The notes beneath the pieces are model-generated. The model did not search any database. It was not told the origin of the DNA and saw nothing but the letters and a program-made list of their open reading frames with translations. Shown piece by piece: positions 50,840 through 58,425 of a DNA stretch of 64,000 nucleotides. The stretch's first letter is position 1, and every line of letters begins with the position of its first letter. The DNA is from Alphaproteobacteria bacterium (GTDB taxonomy: Bacteria; Pseudomonadota; Alphaproteobacteria; CACIAM-22H2), in contig JAEULA010000034.1 of NCBI GenBank assembly GCA_016793165.1, forward strand, positions 186,001 through 250,000. Reading direction: 5' to 3'. Position numbers and translations under genes: made by a program.

Positions 50840-52489
50840 ATGACGACGTCGACGCACGAGACGCGCCCCGCCGATCTCGAGGCGGCCCTCCACGCCGCGC
50901 AGGCCTATCGCGCACGCGCGCGCACCGCCCTTCTCGACCTCGTCGGCCGCGACGGCAGCGCCGATGCCGCACTGCTCGATACCCACCAGTTCGCCGCCCA
51001 CGGCTTCGCCTGGCTCGCCAGCGTCGTGGCGGCGCTGGAGGCGCTCGTCGCCTGGGACAGGCGCCGCGCGGACGCGCCCCCGCGGCGCGAGCGCGACCGC
51101 CTGATCGCGGAGCTCGGCGCCGCCGACCTGCTGCTGCAGCTCGGCACCGGGATCGCGATGAGCCAGGCCGAGACCGCGCGCCCCGCCGATCTCGGCCTCG
51201 CGGCCGAGGCCGCGGCGATGCTCGCGACGCCGGCCGCCGCGGCGCTGGTCGCGCGCGCGACCCCAGCGGCGCGCGAGCGCCTCGCGGCGCTGCTCGACGA
51301 GACGCTTCTCGAGCCGGAGTTCGGCGACGACGAGACCGACCGGATGGCCGCGGCGATCCGCCGCTTCGCGCGCGCGCGCATCCAGCCCTTCGGCCAGCGC
51401 TGGCACCGCGAGGACATGCTGATCCCGATCGAGGTGATCGCGGGTCTGGCCGAGCTCGGCGTCTTCGGCCTGACCATCCCCGAGGCGTTCGGCGGCCTGG
51501 GCCTCGGCAAGGTCGCGATGTGCGCCGTGACCGAGGAGCTCTCGGCCGCGTTCCTCGGCGCCGGCTCGCTCGGCACGCGCTCGGAGATCGCGGGGGAGCT
51601 GATCCGAAGCGCGGGCACGCCCGGCCAGCGGGCGCGCTACCTCGCGCGCATCGCCGACGGCAGCTGCCTGCCGACGGCGGTGTTCACCGAGCCGGACATC
51701 GGCAGCGACCTCGCCAATCTCCGCACGCGCGCCGTCCGCGACGGCGACGTCTACCGGCTGACCGGCGCCAAGACCTGGATCACCCATGCCGCGCGCGCCG
51801 ACCTGATGACGGTGCTCGCGCGCACCGGCCGGCCCGAGGACGGCCATCGCGGCCTTTCGATGTTCCTGGTCGAGAAGCCGCGCGGGACCGATGCCGACGC
51901 ATTCCCGTTGCCGGGGCTGACCGGGACCGAGATCCGCGTCCTCGGCTATCGCGGCATGAAGGAGTACGAGCTCGCCTTCGACGCCCTGCCGGTGCCGGCA
52001 ACGGCGCTGCTCGGCGAGATCGAGGGCCAGGGCTTCAAGCAGCTGATGGCGACATTCGAGTCCGCGCGCATCCAGACCGCCGCGCGCGCGGTCGGCGTGG
52101 CCCGCGCCGCACTCGCCGAGGCCATGGCCTATGCGCGGGCGCGGCGCCAGTTCGGCCGCCCGATCTCGGCGTTCCCGCGCGTCGCGCACAAGCTCGCCGC
52201 GATCGCGATCGAGACCACGATCGCGCGCGAGCTCGCGCTGGACGCGGCGCGCGCCAAGGACGGCGATCGGCGCTGCGACATCGAGGCGGGCATGGCCAAG
52301 CTCTACGCCGCCCGCGTCGCCTGGTCGGCCGCGGACAACGCCGTCCAGATCCATGGCGGCAACGGCTATGCCGAGGAATATCCGGTTTCGCGCTTGCTCG
52401 TCGACGCGCGCATCCTCAACATCTTCGAGGGGGCCGCCGAGATCCAGGCCCAGGTGATCGCCCGCGGGCTGCTGGCCCGGAGGAACTGA
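50840..52489 (+). CDS. mcd: (2S)-Methylsuccinyl-CoA dehydrogenase (Mcd)
   Basis: Acyl-CoA dehydrogenase of 549 residues with an extra N-terminal domain of about 160 residues (ADLEAALHAAQAYRARARTA onward), the length and layout of Mcd in the ethylmalonyl-CoA pathway, which oxidises methylsuccinyl-CoA to mesaconyl-CoA. The catalytic domain has EFGDDETDRMAAAIRRFARA, VFGLTIPEAFGGLGLGK, TAVFTEPDIGSDLANLRTRA, and at the end NAVQIHGGNGYAEEYPVSRL with the ACAD C-terminal signature. Electrons go to EtfAB, encoded at 55.2 kb. Ordinary ACADs have about 380 residues, so the long form is the main argument. Confidence 0.88.
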   Translation: MTTSTHETRPADLEAALHAAQAYRARARTALLDLVGRDGSADAALLDTHQFAAHGFAWLASVVAALEALVAWDRRRADAPPRRERDRLIAELGAADLLLQLGTGIAMSQAETARPADLGLAAEAAAMLATPAAAALVARATPAARERLAALLDETLLEPEFGDDETDRMAAAIRRFARARIQPFGQRWHREDMLIPIEVIAGLAELGVFGLTIPEAFGGLGLGKVAMCAVTEELSAAFLGAGSLGTRSEIAGELIRSAGTPGQRARYLARIADGSCLPTAVFTEPDIGSDLANLRTRAVRDGDVYRLTGAKTWITHAARADLMTVLARTGRPEDGHRGLSMFLVEKPRGTDADAFPLPGLTGTEIRVLGYRGMKEYELAFDALPVPATALLGEIEGQGFKQLMATFESARIQTAARAVGVARAALAEAMAYARARRQFGRPISAFPRVAHKLAAIAIETTIARELALDAARAKDGDRRCDIEAGMAKLYAARVAWSAADNAVQIHGGNGYAEEYPVSRLLVDARILNIFEGAAEIQAQVIARGLLARRN

Positions 52490-52493
52490 CCGG

Positions 52494-52934
52494 ATGCTCC
52501 GTCGCTGCCTCGCCCTGCTCCTCGCGCTGCTGATCGCCGGCCCGGCGGCGGCGCAGGCCGTCGACGAGGCGCGGCTGGCCGCCTTCGCGCGCCAGATGCG
52601 GCTGCTCGACGTCGACGATTTCGTCGGCACCGTGAAGAGCCTGCGCACGACGAAGCGACTGCCCGCGCGCTACATCACCAAGAGCGAGGCCGAGCGCGCC
52701 GGCTGGCAGCCGGGCATGGACCTGTGCCGCGTCGCGCGCGGGCGCGCGATCGGCGGGGACCGCTTCGGCAATTTCGAGCGTCGGCTGCCGGCCGCCCAGG
52801 GGCGCAACTGGCGCGAGGCCGACCTCGACTTCAACTGCGGGCGGCGGGGACCCAAGCGTCTCGTGTTCTCGACAGACGGGCTGATCTACGTGACGGTCGA
52901 CCACTACCAGTCCTTCCGCGAGGTGCCGCGATGA
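52494..52934 (+). CDS. Secreted barnase-type guanyl ribonuclease
   Basis: A 146-residue extracellular-type RNase: signal peptide 1-20 (cleavage PAAA/Q), then a barnase fold. LPARYITKSEAERAGW, AIGGDRFGN, NWREADLDF and STDGLIYVTVDHYQSF align with barnase without gaps in the active-site region. The catalytic set is kept at the same spacing: K63 (barnase K27), E108 (E73), R118 (R83), R122 (R87) and H137 (H102). The guanine-loop Arg59 is replaced by F94. The gene starts 4 bases after mcd and its stop overlaps the barstar-like gene (ATGA), so inhibitor and enzyme are made together. Confidence 0.92.
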   Translation: MLRRCLALLLALLIAGPAAAQAVDEARLAAFARQMRLLDVDDFVGTVKSLRTTKRLPARYITKSEAERAGWQPGMDLCRVARGRAIGGDRFGNFERRLPAAQGRNWREADLDFNCGRRGPKRLVFSTDGLIYVTVDHYQSFREVPR

Positions 52935-53200
52935 AGACGGTGTTTCTCGACGGCGATCTCGCATCGCGCGACGCGGTGCTGGAGCGCCTGGCGACGCATC
53001 TGGAGTTCCCCGGCCATTTCGCCCCCAATCTCGACGCGCTGTGGGACGTGCTGAGCCGCGACGTCGGCGGCCCTTTCGAAATCGTCTGGCGCGAGCACCG
53101 CAAGGCCCAGGCGGCCCTCGGCGCCGAGTTCGAGAAGCTGGTGGCGCTGTTCCGGCAGCTTGCCGAGGACCGGCGCGATGTGCGGTTTCACCTCGCCTGA
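52931..53200 (+). CDS. Barstar-type ribonuclease inhibitor
   Basis: An 89-residue cytosolic inhibitor the same length as Bacillus barstar. Its RNase-binding helix FAPNLDALWDVL keeps N33, D35, W38 and D39 at barstar numbering; D39 contacts the active-site Arg/His of barnase and D35 the guanine loop. Y29 is His and Y30 is Phe; Glu76 is Gln. The ATG lies within the RNase stop region (ATGA overlap), giving coupled translation. Its job would be to neutralise any RNase left in the cytosol before export. Confidence 0.92.
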   Translation: MKTVFLDGDLASRDAVLERLATHLEFPGHFAPNLDALWDVLSRDVGGPFEIVWREHRKAQAALGAEFEKLVALFRQLAEDRRDVRFHLA

Positions 53201-53227
53201 GCCGGCGGACGCCCTAGGTCGCTTGTC

Positions 53228-53437
53228 ATGCAAATGGTCCAGACGGTCCTCCCCTACGGCATCGCCCTTTCCCTGATCGCCGTGATCGCCACGCTGTTCG
53301 GCGGCCTGGTCAGCATGACCCGGGGCGGCGAATTCAACGCGCGTTGGGGCAACCGCCTGATGCGAGCGCGCGTCGTCGCCCAGGGCGCGGCCCTCGGCCT
53401 GATCGCCCTCTGGTTCGTCCTCACCCGGCTCGTCTGA
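53228..53437 (+). CDS. HIG1-domain (twin-helix) membrane protein
   Basis: A 69-residue protein with two helices (about 8-28 and 48-67) joined by a basic loop GGEFNARWGNRLMRARVVAQ, the HIG1/twin-transmembrane pattern. In mitochondria HIG1 proteins aid cytochrome oxidase and supercomplexes; bacterial versions are unstudied. The TGA overlaps the next ATG (TGATG), coupling it to the cobalamin adenosyltransferase, an arrangement I recall from other alphaproteobacteria. Confidence 0.85.
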   Translation: MQMVQTVLPYGIALSLIAVIATLFGGLVSMTRGGEFNARWGNRLMRARVVAQGAALGLIALWFVLTRLV

Positions 53438-54000
53438 TGGTCCGGCTCACGCGCATCTACACGCGCGGCGGCGATGCCGGCGAGACCTCGCTCGGGGATG
53501 GCAGCCGCGTCGCGAAGCACAGCCTGCGCGTGGCCGCCTACGGAACGGTCGACGAGACGAATGCCGCGATCGGCGTCGCGCGCCTGCATTGCCGGCAGGA
53601 AGGGGACGAGATGCTGGGCCGGATCCAGAACGACCTCTTCGATCTCGGCGCCGACCTCTGCACGCCGCACGAGCCGCCCCCCAGACACGAGGCGTTGCGC
53701 ATCACCGACGCGCAGGTCGAGCGGCTCGAGCGCGAGATCGACGCGATGAACGAGCGGCTCGCGCCGCTGTCGTCCTTCGTGCTGCCGGGCGGCACGCCAG
53801 CGGCGGCTCAACTGCACGTCGCGCGCACGATCGCGCGGCGGGCCGAGCGGCTGATCGCCGAGCTGGCGACCCAGGAGACGATCAATCCCGCCGCGCTGCG
53901 CTACGCCAACCGGCTCTCCGACCACCTGTTCGTGATGTCGCGCCACCTCAACGACGACGGCGCGCTCGACGTCCTCTGGGCGCCCGGACGGAACCGCTGA
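53437..54000 (+). CDS. Cob(I)alamin adenosyltransferase, PduO/MMAB type
   Basis: PduO-type ATP:cob(I)alamin adenosyltransferase of 187 residues, which makes adenosylcobalamin. ATP-binding motifs are IYTRGGDAGETSLGDGSRV and VAAYGTVDETNAAIGVAR; FVLPGGTPAAAQLHVARTIARRAER and YANRLSDHLFVMSRHLND close the domain. The product is the cofactor of ethylmalonyl-CoA and methylmalonyl-CoA mutases, so this gene fits with mcd nearby. It is coupled to the HIG1-like gene and converges on the GH19 gene; the two stop regions together form a 6-base hairpin. Confidence 0.94.
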   Translation: MVRLTRIYTRGGDAGETSLGDGSRVAKHSLRVAAYGTVDETNAAIGVARLHCRQEGDEMLGRIQNDLFDLGADLCTPHEPPPRHEALRITDAQVERLEREIDAMNERLAPLSSFVLPGGTPAAAQLHVARTIARRAERLIAELATQETINPAALRYANRLSDHLFVMSRHLNDDGALDVLWAPGRNR

Positions 54001-54003
54001 CGC

Positions 54004-54948
54004 TCAGCGCTTCTTGGCCTTCCGGGGCATCGCGGGCTTGCGCTTGGCGGCCTTCTTGGCGCCCGTCTTCCTGGACGTCGCCTTCGCGGCGCCGCGCTTC
54101 GCCGCGGTGCGGGAAGGCTTGACCGCGGCGCGCCGCGCCGCCGGCCGCTTCTTCGACTTCGCCCGCTGGGCAGGCTTGGCCGCCTTGCGCGCAGGCTTGC
54201 GGCGCGCCGGCTTGGCCGGCGGCAGGTCGGAGATGAATTCCTCCTCCTCCGGCGGCATCGGGGCGGGCGTGCCCGGCGGCATGCGCACGGATGTGATGCG
54301 CGGCGCCATCACCGGCCCGAAGCCGGGGAGCCCGACGGCCTGGCGCGCCTTCTCCCAGAACCCGATGCGCTCGACCAGTCCGGTGAACCCGCCGTTGATG
54401 CGGCGCGTGATCTCGCGGAAGCCGTTCTCGTCGTCGGCGTCGGCGAGCGAGTTGAGGCCGCGCGAATGCCAGAACCACGCCGCGGCGAGGCAGCCGACGG
54501 TCGGGTCGAGCATCCGGTCCGGATCGCTCTCGAGGTTCATGCCCAGAGCCTGGCCGCACTTGCGGTAGTTCTCGCGGCCGGTCACCTGGATCGGCCCGCG
54601 GCCGCGATAGCGCCAGCCGTCGCCGCTGGTCTCGTCGCCGTTGAGCATGCGATTGGCATAGACGCGGTTGGCGATGCGCTCGGGCTGGCGGTCGTAGGAC
54701 TGCGCCTCGGCGTCGGTGCGGAAGAATCGCGGGAACACCTTGCGCAGACGCTCCCACGAGTAGTTCAGGTTCTCCTGCGTGCGACGAAGCTCCGCGGATT
54801 CATGCGCCAGCTGCGCCAGGAAAGCGGCCTGCCGGGCGGGGGTGTTGATCGAGTAGCGCTCCATCGCCTCGTTCAGCGGCCGCACGAAGCGATCCGCGAC
54901 GTTGGCCGAGTTCGGCATGAAGGCAAGGAGCTGCGCGCGTGTAAGCAT
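54004..54948 (-). CDS. Family 19 glycoside hydrolase with basic, histone-like tail
   Basis: A 314-residue protein. Residues 1-about 190 form a GH19 chitinase/endolysin-type domain: AFLAQLAHESAEL with catalytic E50, TQENLNYS with E59, YRGRGPIQVTGRENYRKCG and DPTVGCLAAAWFWHSRGLN. A linker rich in Pro/Glu follows, then a 72-residue tail (243-314) made mostly of Ala, Lys, Arg and Pro with about 30 basic and no acidic residues. No signal peptide. The ATG at 54948 has GGGGGA upstream; the frame is open 150 bases further. Substrate is probably peptidoglycan or chitin. Confidence 0.88.
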   Translation of the reverse strand: MLTRAQLLAFMPNSANVADRFVRPLNEAMERYSINTPARQAAFLAQLAHESAELRRTQENLNYSWERLRKVFPRFFRTDAEAQSYDRQPERIANRVYANRMLNGDETSGDGWRYRGRGPIQVTGRENYRKCGQALGMNLESDPDRMLDPTVGCLAAAWFWHSRGLNSLADADDENGFREITRRINGGFTGLVERIGFWEKARQAVGLPGFGPVMAPRITSVRMPPGTPAPMPPEEEEFISDLPPAKPARRKPARKAAKPAQRAKSKKRPAARRAAVKPSRTAAKRGAAKATSRKTGAKKAAKRKPAMPRKAKKR

Positions 54949-55056
54949 CGTTCTACGTCCCCCGCTGGCCGCCGGTACGGACGCGGCGATCCCTGAGTTG
55001 AGGCCGCAGTGTAGCAAATGCGCCGCCCTGCGGCCCGATTGCACGGCAGGCCCGCG

Positions 55057-55086
55057 TTGACTCCGGCTCCGGCCCGCGCCTATTTT
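55057..55086 (+). promoter_or_regulatory. Promoter of etfBA
   Basis: TTGACT (55057-55062), 18 bases, TATTTT (55081-55086), a good sigma-70 match 70 bases before the etfB ATG, in the 208-base gap to the divergent GH19 gene. Confidence 0.6.
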
Positions 55087-55156
55087 GCGCCGCCGCATCC
55101 CTGGGGGCGAACGCCGCTAAGTTGCGGATTTCCAAAGGCGAAATGGGCTTCAAGCG

Positions 55157-55906
55157 ATGAAAATCCTGGTCGGGGTCAAGCGCGTCATCGACTACAACGT
55201 GAAAGTCCGCGTCAAAGCGGACGGCACCGGGGTCGAGACGGCCAACGTCAAGATGTCGATGAACCCCTTCGACGAGATCGGGGTCGAGGAGGCGATCCGC
55301 CTGAAGGAGAAGGGCGTCGCCACCGAAATCGTCGCGGTGTCGATGGGCCCGACCGCGGCGCAGGAGACCATCCGCACCGCGCTCGCGATGGGCGCCGACC
55401 GCGGCATCCTGGTCCAGACCGATGCCGAGCTGCAGCCGCTGGCGGTCGCCAAGCTGTTCAAGGCGCTCGTCGACAAGGAGGGCCCGCAGCTCGTGATCCT
55501 GGGCAAGCAGGCGATCGACGACGACTGCAACCAGACGGGCCAGATGCTCGCCGCGCTGCTCGGCTGGTCGCAGGGCACCTTCGCCTCCAAGGTGACGATC
55601 GCCGACGGCGGGCTCGAGGTGATCCGCGAGGTCGACGGCGGCCTCGAGACGGTGAAGCTGAAGCTGCCGGCGATCGTGACCACCGACCTGCGGCTCAACG
55701 AACCGCGCTACGCCTCGCTGCCGAACATCATGAAGGCGAAGAAGAAGCCGATCGAGACCGTCGCCCCCGACGCGCTCGGCGTCGACGTCGCGCCGCGCCT
55801 GGTGACGCTGAAGGTCGAGGAGCCGCCCAAGCGCCAGTCGGGCGTCAAGGTGAAGGATGTCGGCGAGCTGGTCGACAAGCTGAAGAACGAAGCCAAGGTG
55901 ATCTGA
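55157..55906 (+). CDS. etfB: Electron transfer flavoprotein beta subunit
   Basis: EtfB, 249 residues, the usual size. It holds the AMP and forms with EtfA the soluble carrier taking electrons from acyl-CoA dehydrogenases to ETF-ubiquinone oxidoreductase. [20 protein letters not shown] opens the protein as in most Etf[26 protein letters not shown] in shorter form ([14 protein letters not shown]) is the family signature, and [20 protein letters not shown] contains the recognition-loop Leu and Lys-rich end. Mcd at 50.8 kb is a probable donor. One base separates it from etfA. Confidence 0.96.
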   Translation: MKILVGVKRVIDYNVKVRVKADGTGVETANVKMSMNPFDEIGVEEAIRLKEKGVATEIVAVSMGPTAAQETIRTALAMGADRGILVQTDAELQPLAVAKLFKALVDKEGPQLVILGKQAIDDDCNQTGQMLAALLGWSQGTFASKVTIADGGLEVIREVDGGLETVKLKLPAIVTTDLRLNEPRYASLPNIMKAKKKPIETVAPDALGVDVAPRLVTLKVEEPPKRQSGVKVKDVGELVDKLKNEAKVI

Positions 55907-55907
55907 C

Positions 55908-56849
55908 ATGAGCGTCCTCGTCCTCGCCGACCACGACAACGCCGGCCTCAAGCCGGCAACGCTCAACGCCATCACCGCCGCCGCGAAGATCGGCGGCGAC
56001 GTGCACGTCCTCGTCGCCGGTGCCGCCTGCGACGGCGCGGCCAAGGCCGCCGCCGGGGTCGCCGGCGTCGCCAAGGTCATCAAGGTCGACGCCGCGCCGT
56101 ACGGCCATCCGCTCGCCGAGAACATCGCGCCGCTGGTCGCCAAGCTGGCGGCAGGCTACGGCCACGTGCTCGCGCCCTCGACGACGGTGGGCAAGAACAT
56201 CATGCCGCGCGTCGCCGCGCTGCTCGACGTGCAGCAGATCTCGGACATCCTTCAGGTCGTGTCGCCCGACACCTTCGTGCGCCCGATCTACGCCGGCAAC
56301 GCGCTCGCCACGGTGCAGTCCAAGGACAAGGTGAAGATCATCACCGTGCGCGGCACCGCCTTCCCGCCCGCGGGCGCCGGCGGCAGCGCGGCGATCGAGT
56401 CCTTGGCCGAGGCCGGCGACGCCGGGCTCTCCAGCTTCGTGAAGTCGGAGCTGTCGAAGTCCGAGCGCCCCGAGCTCACGGCCGCGCGCATCGTGGTCTC
56501 GGGCGGTCGCGGCATGGCCGCGGGCGAGAACTTCAAGACCTACCTCGAGCCGCTCGCCGACAAGCTCGGTGCCGCGGTCGGCGCGAGCCGCGCGGCGGTC
56601 GATGCCGGCTTCGTGCCCAACGACTACCAGGTCGGCCAGACGGGCAAGGTCGTGGCGCCGGACCTCTATATCGCCGTCGGCATCTCCGGCGCGATCCAGC
56701 ATCTCGCCGGCATGAAGGACTCGAAGGTGATCGTCGCGATCAACAAGGACGAGGAGGCGCCGATCTTCCAGGTCGCCGACTACGGCCTGGTTGGCGACCT
56801 GTTCAAGGTCGTGCCCGAGTTCACCGCCGCCCTGCCGCCCCGCAAGTGA
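55908..56849 (+). CDS. etfA: Electron transfer flavoprotein alpha subunit
   Basis: EtfA, 313 residues, which binds the redox-active FAD. The C-terminal FAD domain reads [75 protein letters not shown] and [20 protein letters not shown], the family signature in order. The QVGQTG contains the residues that position the flavin. It follows etfB and precedes the 3-hydroxybutyryl-CoA dehydrogenase gene by 52 bases, a layout common in alphaproteobacteria. Confidence 0.96.
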   Translation: MSVLVLADHDNAGLKPATLNAITAAAKIGGDVHVLVAGAACDGAAKAAAGVAGVAKVIKVDAAPYGHPLAENIAPLVAKLAAGYGHVLAPSTTVGKNIMPRVAALLDVQQISDILQVVSPDTFVRPIYAGNALATVQSKDKVKIITVRGTAFPPAGAGGSAAIESLAEAGDAGLSSFVKSELSKSERPELTAARIVVSGGRGMAAGENFKTYLEPLADKLGAAVGASRAAVDAGFVPNDYQVGQTGKVVAPDLYIAVGISGAIQHLAGMKDSKVIVAINKDEEAPIFQVADYGLVGDLFKVVPEFTAALPPRK

Positions 56850-56901
56850 CGCCGCGCGCCGCCCGCCCCTCTGACGTGACTCCGCTCGAAAGGAACACCC
56901 C

Positions 56902-57774
56902 ATGATCAAGCACATCGGCGTCGTCGGCGCCGGACAGATGGGCAACGGCATCGCGCATGTCTGCGCGGTCGCCGGCTATGCGGTGACCCTGGTCGACGTG
57001 AATCAGGAGGCGATCGACCGCGGCCTGAAGACGCTCGGCGGCAATCTCGACCGCCAGGTCGCCAAGAACATCATCACCGCCGACCAGCGCGCCGCCGCGG
57101 TCGGCCGGATCAAGACCAGCCTCGACTACGCCGCGTTCAAGGACTGCGACCTCGTCATCGAGGCCTCGCCCGAGAACGAGGCGCTGAAGCGCGAGATCTA
57201 CAAGAAGCTCTGCCCCAACCTGAAGGCCGACGCCCTCGTCGCCTCGAACACGTCGTCGATCTCGATCACGCGGCTCGCCGCGATGACCGACAGGCCGGCG
57301 AAGTTCATCGGCATGCACTTCATGAATCCGGTCCCGGTCATGAAGCTGGTGGAGATCATCCGCGGCATCGCGACCTCGGAGGAGACCTTCAAGGAGATCC
57401 GCGACCTCACCGTCAAGCTCGGCAAGTCCGCCGCGGTGGCCGAGGACTTCCCCGCCTTCATCGTCAACCGCATCCTGCTGCCGATGATCAACGAGGCGGT
57501 CTACACGCTGTACGAAGGCGTCGGCAACGTCGAGTCGATCGACACCGCGATGAAGCTCGGCGCGAACCATCCGATGGGGCCGCTCGAGCTCGCCGACTTC
57601 ATCGGCCTCGACACCTGCCTTGCCGTGATGCACGTGCTGTACGACGGCCTCGCGGACTCGAAGTACCGCCCCTGCCCGCTGCTCGTGAAGTATGTCGAGG
57701 CCGGCTGGCTCGGCCGCAAGACCAAGCGCGGCTTCTACGACTACAACGGCGAGAAGCCGGTCCCGACGCGCTGA
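56902..57774 (+). CDS. 3-Hydroxybutyryl-CoA dehydrogenase
   Basis: Oxidoreductase of 290 residues converting 3-hydroxybutyryl-CoA and acetoacetyl-CoA with NAD(P)(H). GVVGAGQMGNGIAHVCAVAG is the Rossmann motif; the catalytic His is in GMHFMNPVPVMKLVEII, the Glu partner is in FIVNRILLPMINEAVYTLYE, and HPMGPLELADFIGLDT is the family end block. AAGGAA precedes the ATG. It sits in the etfBA operon and links C4 acyl-CoA chemistry to ETF, consistent with ethylmalonyl-CoA and butanoate metabolism; stereospecificity (S) is assumed from the family. Confidence 0.95.
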   Translation: MIKHIGVVGAGQMGNGIAHVCAVAGYAVTLVDVNQEAIDRGLKTLGGNLDRQVAKNIITADQRAAAVGRIKTSLDYAAFKDCDLVIEASPENEALKREIYKKLCPNLKADALVASNTSSISITRLAAMTDRPAKFIGMHFMNPVPVMKLVEIIRGIATSEETFKEIRDLTVKLGKSAAVAEDFPAFIVNRILLPMINEAVYTLYEGVGNVESIDTAMKLGANHPMGPLELADFIGLDTCLAVMHVLYDGLADSKYRPCPLLVKYVEAGWLGRKTKRGFYDYNGEKPVPTR

Positions 57775-57930
57775 TCCCCGGCCGACCGGCCGCCCGACGA
57801 CCACGGCCGGCGGCATCTTCGGACGCCGTCCTGCCTCGCGGCCGCGCCGGATGCGTGCGGCGGCGTCTTGTTTTCGCCACGCTGCCTCGCCAGCTTCCCG
57901 GCTCCGCTGCCCCAGGGGAGTCTCGCGAAG

Positions 57931-58425
57931 ATGACGGTTCTCGCTTATCGGCCCGGCGACGTGCTCCGGCGCACCGACTGGCTCGGCCTCGACCACGACG
58001 CGATCGCCGACACCGAGGGCGGCGTCATCCGACAGGTCTTCGGCCGCGGCGTGGTGCGCGAGCGCCTCGCCGAGTTCGATGCCGAGGGCGCGGCGCGCGT
58101 CGTCGAGTTGCGCGACCGCCGCTTCGACCACGCCGAGACGCTGAGTCGCGCGCAGGCCGCCATCGGCGCCCCCGACTACAACCTGTTCACCGACAACTGC
58201 CAGCACTTCGCCAGCTGGTGCGCGACCGGCGAGCGCAACAGCCACCAGGTCCAGGGCGCGTTGTCCGCTGCGACGATCGCCGCCGGCATCGCCGCCGTCG
58301 CGCGGCTCGCCACGCCGGCGGGCCTCGCCGTCACCGCGGGCGCGGCCCTGGCCTATCTCGCGCGCAACGCGATCGCCGCGCGTCTCGGCGCCGCGTCGGC
58401 GACGTCGGAGGTCGTCACGGAGTGA
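57931..58425 (+). CDS. LRAT-domain (NlpC/P60-like) protein
   Basis: A 164-residue LRAT-type protein. The catalytic His is probably H22 in GLDHDAIAD and the nucleophile C90 in FTDNCQHFASW, the NC-x-H-F signature of the lecithin:retinol acyltransferase fold. After the domain, a hydrophobic stretch (ATPAGLAVTAGAALAYLA) suggests a membrane anchor, again as in eukaryotic LRAT/PLA2G16. Bacterial LRAT proteins are thought to be phospholipid acyltransferases or peptidases but are unstudied. The 3' end overlaps the convergent M48 gene by 11 bases. The ATG at 57931 was chosen over a GTG/ATG upstream extension on similarity. Confidence 0.82.
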   Translation: MTVLAYRPGDVLRRTDWLGLDHDAIADTEGGVIRQVFGRGVVRERLAEFDAEGAARVVELRDRRFDHAETLSRAQAAIGAPDYNLFTDNCQHFASWCATGERNSHQVQGALSAATIAAGIAAVARLATPAGLAVTAGAALAYLARNAIAARLGAASATSEVVTE

